Positions 6,301 through 12,807 of a stretch of 12,815 nucleotides of DNA are shown piece after piece. The notes under the pieces are model-generated. The model made no database searches and was not told the DNA's origin. It saw only the letters and a program-made list of their open reading frames with translations. The translations under genes were made by a program, and so were the position numbers. The stretch comes from an uncultured Phycisphaerales bacterium. GTDB lineage: Bacteria; Planctomycetota; Phycisphaerae; Phycisphaerales; UBA1924. Each line of letters begins with the position of its first letter. Within the stretch, counting starts at the first letter, position 1. Location: contig CALFMQ010000341.1 in NCBI GenBank assembly GCA_937879825.1, positions 1 through 12,815 of the forward strand. The letters are read 5' to 3'.

Positions 6301-7569
6301 GAGCAGGACCCCGGACCCGGCGCACCCACCAACCGCGTCACGCTCTACGACGGCGCCTCGGGCGAACTCTCCATGTGGCAGAGCAACGAGCAAGGCGCGC
6401 TCTCGCAGCTGTGGGACGGCGTCTTCGGCGAGTCCCTCGTCCGACTCGACGGCCAGGGCGTCCTCTTCGTGCGCCCCGCGCCCACGCGCCCGCGCGACCG
6501 TGTCCTGGTCATGCGCAACACCGACACCGGCCAGGTCCTCTGGGAAACCGAGCCCATCCGCTCGATCTTCCCGCAGCGCGAACTCATCGACCAGATCATC
6601 GACGGCAAGCGCGGCGGCGGCGCCTTCGGCACACCCATCGAGATGAGCGTCATGGTCGGCGAACTCATCATCCTCGTCGATACCGACACCATCGTCGTCC
6701 TCGAACGCTCCGGACGCGCCGCGGGATTCGACGCCGTCACCGGCAAACACCTCTGGGCCGCCTCCATGCCCATCGGGCGCGTGCACGACGCCTCGCTCTC
6801 GGGCGGCGTCCTGGCCGCCGGGGGCGTCATGCCCCCCGCCGGCACTTCGCTCGACGCTTGGATCGGCGCGGGCTCCGACAACATCGACGCCGTCGTCATG
6901 CTCGATGCCCGCACCGGCAAGTCCCTCGTCACGCGTACCGAGAGCGCCCCCCTGCGCTGGGTCCGCGCCTCCGACTCCGGCAGCGTCGTCTTCGCGACCG
7001 ACGAAGCCATCTCCATGATCGACCCCTTCCGCGCCACGCTCATCTGGACCAACTCCGAGGCCGGCGCCCGCCAGACACTCGACGCGCAGATCATCGACGA
7101 CCGCGTCATGGTCCTCGGCGCCGGGGGCGAGGTGCGGCAGATAGCGCTCGCCGACGGAACCCTGCGCCCGCTCCCGCTCGACACCCGTGACCGCATGGAC
7201 CCGAGCCGCGGAGACGCCGTCATCGCCTCCATGCACGGGCACACCGTGATGGGCTCGGAACTCGGCGTCGTCGTCTTCGACCGCACCGGCGAACTCATGG
7301 GCGTCGATCAGCGCGCCACCGACTGGCGCGTCCTGCCCGTCGCGCTCGCCGAGGGCAAGGTCTGCACGCTCGCGCAGATGGGACAGGTGCTCGCGATGGA
7401 GCGCAGTCTCTACGAGTTCAATGTCACGGAGGTCGACACCGTCCGGAGCGTCGAGAACCGGCGAATCGAACTCACCGCCCCGCCGCGCGAACTCGCCGTC
7501 ATCGACAACGCCATCGCCATCTCCACGTCCGACGGCGTCGTCGTCATCCCCGCGCCCATCAAGAACTGA
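3319..7569 (+). CDS. Exported TPR / double PQQ-like beta-propeller protein (BamB-like repeats)
   Basis: This 1416-residue protein has an N-terminal signal peptide: basic start, hydrophobic core TLLLALIGALIAVSIA, likely cleavage after ARG36. It should act outside the cytoplasm. Residues about 45-260 are helical with a TPR-like segment (AIDRARQLAAVGNVREAIDVFQ). Residues about 279-660 form a first propeller with PQQ-type repeats such as ETGRLRW (378-384), ATGRVRW (486-492) and DAWTGEQL (536 on). Residues about 665-970 are TPR-like again. Residues about 977-1416 form a second propeller with TDTGQVLW (to 1075), DAVTGKHLW (1138-1146) and DARTGKSL (1196 on). I see no quinoprotein dehydrogenase features, so a binding or scaffold role is likelier than catalysis. 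The frame is open upstream to 2917, but that would run through the DUF5658-like gene and its promoter region; GTG 3328 is an alternative start. Its substrate or partner is unknown. Confidence 0.9.
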   Translation: MPRVTRPTTKPAPAATLLLALIGALIAVSIAPTARGQFEVPVYVDDSPTASEAIDRARQLAAVGNVREAIDVFQRLLDEQGERVLAVTGDPDLFESVRRRINRVIASDPALMSRYEELEGPRAQRMLELGDIDQLVSSRLMTAAGFEGALRSAQSRIERAQFGQALIELRELDAHPMRAASADAALDLLDLVCAYAGADNQPESRVTSREASLLRAAWRDALGMEPFAQAPTAEVPDILPTITPLAPADATNLAELLPRALATVQVGQNTIDRKGVQVVSYADLRVMPAVTGDTVFVCDGDSIMALDRFTLTVRWRTTLPRKSSVPGGPMGAFAYSLRPIDIFMPAVFNGSVFVIGGDLPDTNSMTSAERVIASYDAETGRLRWKRFLSEQPDETLSETMVRGPVLIDQDTLICTGMRINQQKRVAGAYLFALSPDRGEVLWTRNIGSVGTESAPYFARESTIPALAGGIVYVVDPVGVVGAVEAATGRVRWVRRLDKTLMRTRGWTSPWRDTSPLVHDGKLFIASSTERTIRVLDAWTGEQLETIDARPLGSPDYLLLAGEWLVCVSANEVKAKPIDRLVEPVKPKDVARVTSRGIYGRVVVADHRVLVPTDVGVIVADLNDEDPLTTASLIELEHMGQIVAMPSSLVVADNEQVHSYLVWEQASSLLRQRMEQNPSNATAAVTYAELSYRAGQTDEIVSAVDRSLKAIAGAPESPPNELARQRLFAALLEMIEAGPESPTPIDIEMRRALLARLDRTAATSQERVAFLMSAGQTHELLDQPMRAVETYQRILESEALAAAEYKRGQTGLPAATEATRRIRRLVFEHGPDIYAVFDAEGERELARLNWSLSPEPFEELARRYPVSRAAARAWVEAGDRYTTAGQTHMAIFALEEALRVSRLILPAGDELTGEAVGRLVYRLEASRRVRDAIRILDEVITREPDLVVRDHGRIVDAVAWRGELNETLARLERRPDIGSLDGTGALIAGKGIIRAEQDPGPGAPTNRVTLYDGASGELSMWQSNEQGALSQLWDGVFGESLVRLDGQGVLFVRPAPTRPRDRVLVMRNTDTGQVLWETEPIRSIFPQRELIDQIIDGKRGGGAFGTPIEMSVMVGELIILVDTDTIVVLERSGRAAGFDAVTGKHLWAASMPIGRVHDASLSGGVLAAGGVMPPAGTSLDAWIGAGSDNIDAVVMLDARTGKSLVTRTESAPLRWVRASDSGSVVFATDEAISMIDPFRATLIWTNSEAGARQTLDAQIIDDRVMVLGAGGEVRQIALADGTLRPLPLDTRDRMDPSRGDAVIASMHGHTVMGSELGVVVFDRTGELMGVDQRATDWRVLPVALAEGKVCTLAQMGQVLAMERSLYEFNVTEVDTVRSVENRRIELTAPPRELAVIDNAIAISTSDGVVVIPAPIKN

Positions 7570-7914
7570 TCACCCCGCGACGATCTTCACCCGCGTGATC
7601 GACGCCTTCGCGCCCGCGCGCAACCGGTCCAGCCCGCCCGACCGCATAAAGCGATCGAGCTCGTACCGCGCCGACGCATCCGCCACGCGCACCGTCAGCA
7701 CCCCCCGCGCCAGTCGCTCGATCGTCGTCTTGGCCGCCAGCGCCTCGGGCACCACGCCCCCCCACGCCTCAGCGATCGACGCCGTCCGCTTCTCCAGCTT
7801 CTTGAGGTCCGCCGCCTGCGTCAGCACCTCGTGCTGAATCGACGACGCCACCGGGCGCAGCATCCTCGACGTTCGAAGCAGTTCGATCCTCGATGCCGCG
7901 GCGTGGTCATCCAT
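7570..7914 (-). CDS. DUF721 / DciA-like protein
   Basis: This 114-residue protein has a helical N-terminal half and then the DUF721 pattern: AEAWGGVVPEALAAKTTIERLARGVL (Trp51), the strand LTVRVADASARYELDRF (73-89), and a final helix and strand ending ITRVKIVAG. DciA of this family interacts with the replicative helicase DnaB and is the ancestral helicase loader in many bacteria, but DUF721 proteins vary and function is not proven here. The product is short but in the family range. The start ATG at 7914 is preceded by TAGGAT (7923-7928). Read as AGGA it could be a ribosome site nine bases away; read as TAGGAT it fits the leaderless -10 pattern. The gene follows TPR-sulfotransferase B by 29 bases, so it may be co-transcribed. 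Its stop abuts the stop of the propeller gene. Confidence 0.72.
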   Translation of the reverse strand: MDDHAAASRIELLRTSRMLRPVASSIQHEVLTQAADLKKLEKRTASIAEAWGGVVPEALAAKTTIERLARGVLTVRVADASARYELDRFMRSGGLDRLRAGAKASITRVKIVAG

Positions 7915-7943
7915 ACGCGCCCATCCTAGTCAATCCCCCCCGG

Positions 7944-9407
7944 TCACCCCGCATCCAGCGCCGCGCGCAGCGGCCCCAGATGCTTCTCGTAGTTCGCCCA
8001 CCGCTTCACCGACGATTTGTAGATCGGCCGGCGCACCTGCTCGGCGCTCATCGTCGCCACCACATTCCGCTTCTCGTGGAATCGCAGGCACGCGTCGTTC
8101 CACGGCAGGTTGATGCCCTCGAGCACCCGCCGCGCCTGCGCCTCCAGATCATCCACAAGATCCTCATAGTTAAGGTCGAGAATCGCGCCGGGGAACAGCG
8201 ACTCCCAGTGGCGCATCAGCCGCGCGTACTGGTTGTAGTACGCCCCGATCGTCGCCAGGTCGTAGGTAAACTCCATCCCCGTCGTGAAGTTCTGGAAGAA
8301 GCACGACAAACAAGTGTCCATCGCGTCTCGCCTCGTGTGGATGATCGGCGCCTCGGGAAACAACATCCGGATCACCGGCACATGCAGGAAGTTCAGCAGG
8401 TGCTTGTCCGTCACCCGCTGCGCCCCCGGCGCAACCTTCGCCAGACTCTTCTCGACCTGCCGCGCCATCCGCTCCACCGACGCCGGGCGCAGCGCATCGA
8501 TCCGCTTACCCAGGAGCACCGCATCCGCGTGCATCCCGCCCTCGGGATACAACAGATCCCGCGCCGCCAGCGGGATGTCCGCCCGCTCGCCACCCGGCGC
8601 GATCTCCTCGCACCCCGACAGCACCTGCTCCAGCAACGACGACCCCGAACGCGGCATCCCGATGATGTAAATCGGCAGGTCCGACTTCGTCTCCGCCCTC
8701 GGCATCGCCGCCACGCGCTCGGGCGTCCACGCGCCGATGAGCGACTCCACGCACGCCGCCAGCGCCGCGATGTTGTACTGCCCCGCATCAAGGCGATTGG
8801 CGATCTCGAACGACGACCACGCCTCGTCGTAACGCTTGAGTTTATCCAGCACCCCGCCCAACTCGAAGTGCAACGCCGAGCGCACCGGATCGGGCAGCGT
8901 CGCGGCGTTGTCCAGCGCCGACAGAATATTCATTGCCTCCTCGTGCCTCCCGACTCCCGCGGCCAGGCGCGCAAAGTAAATCAGCATCAGCGCATCGTGC
9001 TTCGCCGTCTTGAGCGTCGGCGCGATCGTGTCGTACGCACGCTGCGCATCGCCCGACATCCGATGCGTCTCCGCGAGCGTCCGCAGCGCAAACGGATGGC
9101 CCGGCTTCAACCCCAGCGCCGCCTCCGCCTGCTCCCGCGCCCCCTCCACCTTCCCCATCGATAACAGGCAGTACGCCAGGTTCGACCTGTGATCCGCGTT
9201 CCTCGGCTCCACACGCACCGCGCTCGTCAGCGCACGCTCGGCGTCCGCGTACTCGTGCATCGCCAGCGAACACCGCCCGATCCCGGCGAACACCGCGCCG
9301 CTCCTGGGGTGCTTTCCCGCCAGCTGGCGGTACATCTGCCGCGCCCGCTGGAACTGCCCCGTCTGTTCGAGTTGGGCGGCCGCCTGGAATGGGTTCTGCT
9401 GCGTCAC
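7944..9407 (-). CDS. TPR-containing sulfotransferase B
   Basis: This 487-residue protein has an N-terminal helical half (residues about 1-225) with TPR units such as FQRARQMYRQLAGKHP, YADAERALTSAVRVEP and YDEAWSSFEIANRLD. From about residue 245 it has a PAPS-dependent sulfotransferase domain (Sulfotransfer_3 type). The 5'-phosphosulfate loop is PIYIIGMPRSGSSLLEQVLS, and the 3'-phosphate motif is RRDAMDTCLSC near 358. The C-terminus SAEQVRRPIYKSSVKRWANYEKHL is characteristic of TPR-sulfotransferases. It should move sulfate from PAPS to an unknown acceptor; no signal peptide is seen. The start is GTG at 9407, seven bases after TATACT, with no Shine-Dalgarno. It is a close paralogue of the next gene upstream (9468-10925), 60 bases away, over its full length. 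Confidence 0.92.
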   Translation of the reverse strand: MTQQNPFQAAAQLEQTGQFQRARQMYRQLAGKHPRSGAVFAGIGRCSLAMHEYADAERALTSAVRVEPRNADHRSNLAYCLLSMGKVEGAREQAEAALGLKPGHPFALRTLAETHRMSGDAQRAYDTIAPTLKTAKHDALMLIYFARLAAGVGRHEEAMNILSALDNAATLPDPVRSALHFELGGVLDKLKRYDEAWSSFEIANRLDAGQYNIAALAACVESLIGAWTPERVAAMPRAETKSDLPIYIIGMPRSGSSLLEQVLSGCEEIAPGGERADIPLAARDLLYPEGGMHADAVLLGKRIDALRPASVERMARQVEKSLAKVAPGAQRVTDKHLLNFLHVPVIRMLFPEAPIIHTRRDAMDTCLSCFFQNFTTGMEFTYDLATIGAYYNQYARLMRHWESLFPGAILDLNYEDLVDDLEAQARRVLEGINLPWNDACLRFHEKRNVVATMSAEQVRRPIYKSSVKRWANYEKHLGPLRAALDAG

Positions 9408-9414
9408 GCAACCG

Positions 9415-9420
9415 AGTATA
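9415..9420 (-). promoter_or_regulatory. Putative -10 element (TATACT) for leaderless TPR-sulfotransferase B
   Basis: On the minus strand TATACT is followed by seven bases and the GTG start at 9407. The nine bases GCGTATACT also precede paralogue A, so the element was either duplicated with the gene or conserved. It would let B be transcribed independently of A. Confidence 0.5.
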
Positions 9421-9467
9421 CGCCGGGGCCTCGTGCGCCACGCGAGCGCACCAACACAGCCATGGCA

Positions 9468-10925
9468 TCAACCCTCGAGCGCGCTCCGCAACTTCCCGAG
9501 ATGCTTCTCGTAGTTCCTCCAGCGCCCGACGGACGACGTGTACAGCGGACGGCGCACCTGCTCGGCGCTCTCCGTCGCCACGATGTCTCGTCGCTCGTAA
9601 AAGCGGAGACACGAGTCGGTCCAGGTCGCTCCGACCGCCTCCACCACCCGGCGCGCCTGCGACTCGAAGTCCTCCACGAACTCCCGGTAGACAACCTCCA
9701 CGATCCGACCCGGGAACACCTCGTGCCAATGCTCCATCAGCCGATCGTAATACCGGTACTGCGCCCCGAGGGAGGCCAGATCATTGGTGAACTCCATACC
9801 CGGCCCGAAGTTCTTGAAGTAGCACGAGACGCACGTATCCAGCGGGTTCCGCTTGGCGTGGATGATCGTCGCGCCTGGGAACAGCATCCAGATCAACGGG
9901 ATATACAGGTAGTTGGAGAGATTCTTATCGATGATGTGCGACGCCCCGGCATCAATCCGGCGCAGACTCTTCTCGATCTGCCTCGCCAACCGATCCAGCG
10001 ACGACCGCCGCACACGATCCACACGCGTCGCGATCACATCCGCGCTGATCGGCAGCACACCCTCCGGGTACAGAAGACTCCGCGATGCCACAGGAATCTC
10101 CGACCGCTCGCCACCCGCCGACACGCCGTCGCACATCGATAGCACCTGCTCCAGAAGCGACGAGCCCGATCGCGGCATCCCGACAATGAAAACCGGCGTC
10201 TCCGACTCCACGCTCGCACGCGGCGCCGAACGCACGCGCTCCGAGGTCCAGGCGCGGCGCAGCGCATCCATGTGCATCAACACCGAACCGATACTGGGTG
10301 ATGAGGCGGACAACCGATTGGCCAGCTCGTAAGACGCCCAGGCGTCGTCGAATCGGCCCACCCTGTCATACACACCCCCCAGCTCGTAGTGGAGCGACGC
10401 CCGATCCGACTCCGAGAGCACCCCGCCTCGATCGAGCGACTCCAACACATCGATCGCCTCCCGCGTCTCTCCGATCGACGCGGCCAGACGCGTAAACATG
10501 ATCACGAGCGACGGTTCGCAACCCGCGGCCCTCGCGACCGGCTCGATCAGGCGATACGCCGCCTCCAGTTCCCCGGCCATCCGAAAAGTGTCGGCCAGCA
10601 CCCGAATCGCGGGCGCATGGCCCGGGCGCAGCGCCAGCACCCTCCGCGCGCACGACGCGGCCGCCTCACCGTCGCCCATATGCGCATAGCAGTACGCAAG
10701 GTTCGTCAGATGGTCCGTGTTGTCGGGCTCCATCCGGGCCGCGCTCGCCAGGGCACGCTCGGCGTCCGCGTACTCGTGCATCATGATCGAGCACCGGCCG
10801 ATCCCCGCGAATATCGCGGCATTCGTCGGGTGCTTTCCCGCCAGCCGGCGGTACATCATCCGCGCCTCTCGGAACTGACCGAGATCCTCAAGGCTCCGGG
10901 CACGCTGGATGGGGTCCTGTTGCAA
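9468..10925 (-). CDS. TPR-containing sulfotransferase A
   Basis: This 485-residue full-length paralogue of the 7944-9407 product has the same layout. TPR-like repeats (FREARMMYRRLAGKHP, YADAERALASAARMEP, FDDAWASYELANRLS) occupy about the first 225 residues. A PAPS sulfotransferase domain follows, with the loop PVFIVGMPRSGSSLLEQVLS near residue 244, the 3'-phosphate motif KRNPLDTCVSC, and the C-terminal SAEQVRRPLYTSSVGRWRNYEKHL. The acceptor is unknown. The start is a TTG at 10925 (QQDP after the initiator), supported by alignment to the GTG start of B (TQQNP) and by TATACT eight bases upstream. The next Met would remove the first TPR helix. It is the first gene of the minus-strand cluster and divergent from the ABC permease. 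Confidence 0.92.
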   Translation of the reverse strand: MQQDPIQRARSLEDLGQFREARMMYRRLAGKHPTNAAIFAGIGRCSIMMHEYADAERALASAARMEPDNTDHLTNLAYCYAHMGDGEAAASCARRVLALRPGHAPAIRVLADTFRMAGELEAAYRLIEPVARAAGCEPSLVIMFTRLAASIGETREAIDVLESLDRGGVLSESDRASLHYELGGVYDRVGRFDDAWASYELANRLSASSPSIGSVLMHMDALRRAWTSERVRSAPRASVESETPVFIVGMPRSGSSLLEQVLSMCDGVSAGGERSEIPVASRSLLYPEGVLPISADVIATRVDRVRRSSLDRLARQIEKSLRRIDAGASHIIDKNLSNYLYIPLIWMLFPGATIIHAKRNPLDTCVSCYFKNFGPGMEFTNDLASLGAQYRYYDRLMEHWHEVFPGRIVEVVYREFVEDFESQARRVVEAVGATWTDSCLRFYERRDIVATESAEQVRRPLYTSSVGRWRNYEKHLGKLRSALEG

Positions 10926-10933
10926 ACCGGTTC

Positions 10934-10939
10934 AGTATA
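10934..10939 (-). promoter_or_regulatory. Putative -10 element (TATACT) for leaderless TPR-sulfotransferase A
   Basis: On the minus strand TATACT is followed by eight bases and the TTG start at 10925, with no Shine-Dalgarno between. It sits in a GTATAC palindrome (10935-10940), so the opposite strand reads TATACG towards the permease and weak bidirectional use is conceivable. Confidence 0.45.
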
Positions 10940-10961
10940 CGCGCCCCTCACAATCGCCCGG

Positions 10962-10967
10962 TACCAT
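10962..10967 (+). promoter_or_regulatory. Putative -10 element (TACCAT) for the ABC permease
   Basis: This is the same hexamer as in front of pdxA, but here 27 bases before the start codon. The expected transcript has a leader of about 20 bases. That leader contains GGAG at 10987-10990, four bases before the ATG at 10995, so this would be a conventional leadered gene. No -35 is evident. Confidence 0.35.
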
Positions 10968-10994
10968 GCCGCTCCCTCACAACGCCGGAGCACC

Positions 10995-12713
10995 ATGCGC
11001 CCACGCAGAATCGGCCAATACACGCTCCTCCTCACGCTGCTCGCGCTGCTGGCGATGTTCCTCGTCTACCCCGTCTGGCTCACCGTGGGCGGCGCCTTCG
11101 CGCAAGACCCCAAGACCGGCGAGGGATTCACGCTCGATCACGTCGCCTTCGTCTTCCGCGACCCGGTCCTGCGAGGCGGGCTCGTCAACGCGCTGCTCGT
11201 CGCCGCCGCAACCACATCCCTCTGCATCGTCATCTCCCTCCCCCTCGCCATCCTCTCCGCCAACTACAAATACCCCCTCAAGGGCGCGTGGAACGCGCTC
11301 ATCCTCGTCCCCCTCATCCTGCCCCCCTTCGTCGGCGCGATCGGCCTGCGCATGCTCCTCGGGCGCTTCGGCGCGCTCAACACGCTCCTGCATACCGATC
11401 TCGACATCCTCGGCTCGGGCAAGTTCTGGGGCGTCGTCATCGCCGAAGCCCTCCACCTCTACCCAATCATCTACCTCAACGCGACCGCCTCGCTCGCCAA
11501 CCTCGATCCCGCCCTCGACGAGGCCGCCGAGAACCTGGGGATCGGCCCGTGGCGCCGCTTCTTCCGCGTCACGCTCCCCATGATCCGCCCCGGACTCTTC
11601 GCCGGCGGCACCATCGTCTTCATCTGGTCCTTCACCGAACTCGGCACCCCGCTCATGTTCGACTTCTACGCCACCACACCCGTGCAGGTGTTCAACGGCA
11701 TCAAGGAAGTCACATCCAGCGCCATGCCCTACGCGCTCACCGTCGTCATGCTCGGCGCCGCCATCCTCTGCTACATCACCGGCAAGGTCCTCTTCGGCGG
11801 ACGCGCCTACGCATCCCAGACCCGCGCCGGACGCGCCGCTTCCGAGAAGTCCCTCACCGGCTTCCGCGGCGTCATGGCATGCCTCGCATTCGCGTGCGTC
11901 ACCGCCCTCGCGCTCATGCCGCATGTCGGCGTCGTGCTCACCAGTTTCGCCGCCGAGGGCTCGTGGTACCGCTCCATCATCCCCACCGCGTTCACCGGCG
12001 AGCACTACCACAGCGCGCTCACGCACCCCGTCGCCTTCGGCTCCATCCTCAACTCCCTCAAACTCGCCTCCGCCGCGATGGTGCTCGACATCGCCGCCGG
12101 CCTGCTCATCGGCTACATCATCGTCCGCACCAAGATCCGCGGGCGGTCATTGCTCGACGCGATGTCCATGGTCCCCCTCGCCGTGCCGGGGCTCGTCATG
12201 GCCTTCGGGTATGTCGCGATGAGTCTCCGCTGGCCATTCGGCGAAGGCGGCCCGCTCTCCGAAGCCGCCAGCATCCTCGGCTCCACGCCCAACCCCATCC
12301 CCTTCCTCATCATCGCCTACGCCGTGCGCCGACTGCCTTATGTCGTGCGCGCCACCGTCGCCGGGCTCGAGCAAACCTCCGGCGACCTCGAAGAAGCCGC
12401 GCGCAATCTCGGCGCGGGCGCGGTGACCGCCGTACGCCGCGTCATCGTCCCGCTCATCCTCGCCAACCTCATCGCGGGCGGCCTGCTCGCCTTCTCCTTC
12501 GCGATGCTCGAAGTCTCCGACTCCCTCATCCTCGCCCAGCAGGAAATGCACTACCCCATCACCAAGGCCATCTACATGTTCTCCGAACGGCTGGGCGACG
12601 GGCTCCACATCGCAAGCGCCATGGGCGTCTGGGGCATGGCCCTCCTCACCGCCACACTCGTCGGCGCGAGCGTCCTCATGGGCAAGAAGATGGGCGCCAT
12701 CTTCCGCGTGTAA
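10995..12713 (+). CDS. ABC transporter permease, fused two-domain iron(III)-type (FbpB-like)
   Basis: This 572-residue inner-membrane protein is built from two homologous BPD-transport permease halves, as in FbpB/SfuB/ThiP-type permeases. I count about twelve hydrophobic segments, the first being TLLLTLLALLAMFLVYPVWL. Each half carries an EAA loop that contacts the ATPase: EAAENLGIGPWRRFFRVTLPMIRPG from about residue 176 and EAARNLGAGAVTAVRRVIVP from about 467. Length and layout fit ferric iron importers, but thiamine, putrescine or phosphonate-type substrates cannot be excluded from the sequence. ATG 10995 has GGAG four bases upstream and gives a normal N-terminal helix. No ATPase or binding protein gene is complete in the window; one could follow downstream. 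It is divergent from TPR-sulfotransferase A across 69 bases. Confidence 0.9.
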   Translation: MRPRRIGQYTLLLTLLALLAMFLVYPVWLTVGGAFAQDPKTGEGFTLDHVAFVFRDPVLRGGLVNALLVAAATTSLCIVISLPLAILSANYKYPLKGAWNALILVPLILPPFVGAIGLRMLLGRFGALNTLLHTDLDILGSGKFWGVVIAEALHLYPIIYLNATASLANLDPALDEAAENLGIGPWRRFFRVTLPMIRPGLFAGGTIVFIWSFTELGTPLMFDFYATTPVQVFNGIKEVTSSAMPYALTVVMLGAAILCYITGKVLFGGRAYASQTRAGRAASEKSLTGFRGVMACLAFACVTALALMPHVGVVLTSFAAEGSWYRSIIPTAFTGEHYHSALTHPVAFGSILNSLKLASAAMVLDIAAGLLIGYIIVRTKIRGRSLLDAMSMVPLAVPGLVMAFGYVAMSLRWPFGEGGPLSEAASILGSTPNPIPFLIIAYAVRRLPYVVRATVAGLEQTSGDLEEAARNLGAGAVTAVRRVIVPLILANLIAGGLLAFSFAMLEVSDSLILAQQEMHYPITKAIYMFSERLGDGLHIASAMGVWGMALLTATLVGASVLMGKKMGAIFRV

Positions 12714-12723
12714 GCCGTCTAGT

Positions 12724-12785
12724 TGCATCCTCCCCCGATCCCCATCGGGGGAGGTGTCACACGAAGTGTGACGGTGGGGGCGGTC
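12724..12785 (+). repeat. REP-like palindromic element, copy 2
   Basis: It has the same layout as copy 1 at 2446. A perfect 11-bp stem, CCTCCCCCGAT (12729-12739) with ATCGGGGGAGG (12744-12754), encloses a CCCC loop. A perfect 7-bp stem, GTCACAC (12756-12762) with GTGTGAC (12766-12772), encloses GAA. A GGTGGGGG tail follows. It starts 11 bases after the permease stop and could also work as a transcription terminator or an mRNA 3' end stabiliser, although no T tract follows. Confidence 0.75.
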
Positions 12786-12795
12786 CCCATTCTTC

Positions 12796-12801
12796 TATCA
12801 T
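12796..12801 (+). promoter_or_regulatory. Putative -10 element (TATCAT) for the next gene
   Basis: TATCAT is followed by exactly six C bases and an ATG at 12808, the same leaderless spacing as pdxA. It implies that the gene after the permease has its own promoter. Confidence 0.4.
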
Positions 12802-12807
12802 CCCCCC

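Noticed and set aside
5254..7242. 662-codon open frame antisense to the propeller gene
   Set aside because: Its product is a low-complexity G/D/E/A/V-rich sequence typical of the antisense frame of GC-rich coding DNA, with no domain pattern. The sense strand carries the real repeats.
3319..7569. PQQ-dependent alcohol or glucose dehydrogenase
   Set aside because: The PQQ-type W-repeat signatures are present, but I see no vicinal Cys-Cys pair, no catalytic Asp context and no haem CxxCH motif. The helical repeats point to a BamB-like structural protein.
7893..9164. 423-codon plus-strand open frame over sulfotransferase B
   Set aside because: It is Arg/His/Pro-rich with no domain, and lies directly antisense to a clear TPR-sulfotransferase. 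It is a shadow of GC-rich coding sequence, as is 9189-10142.
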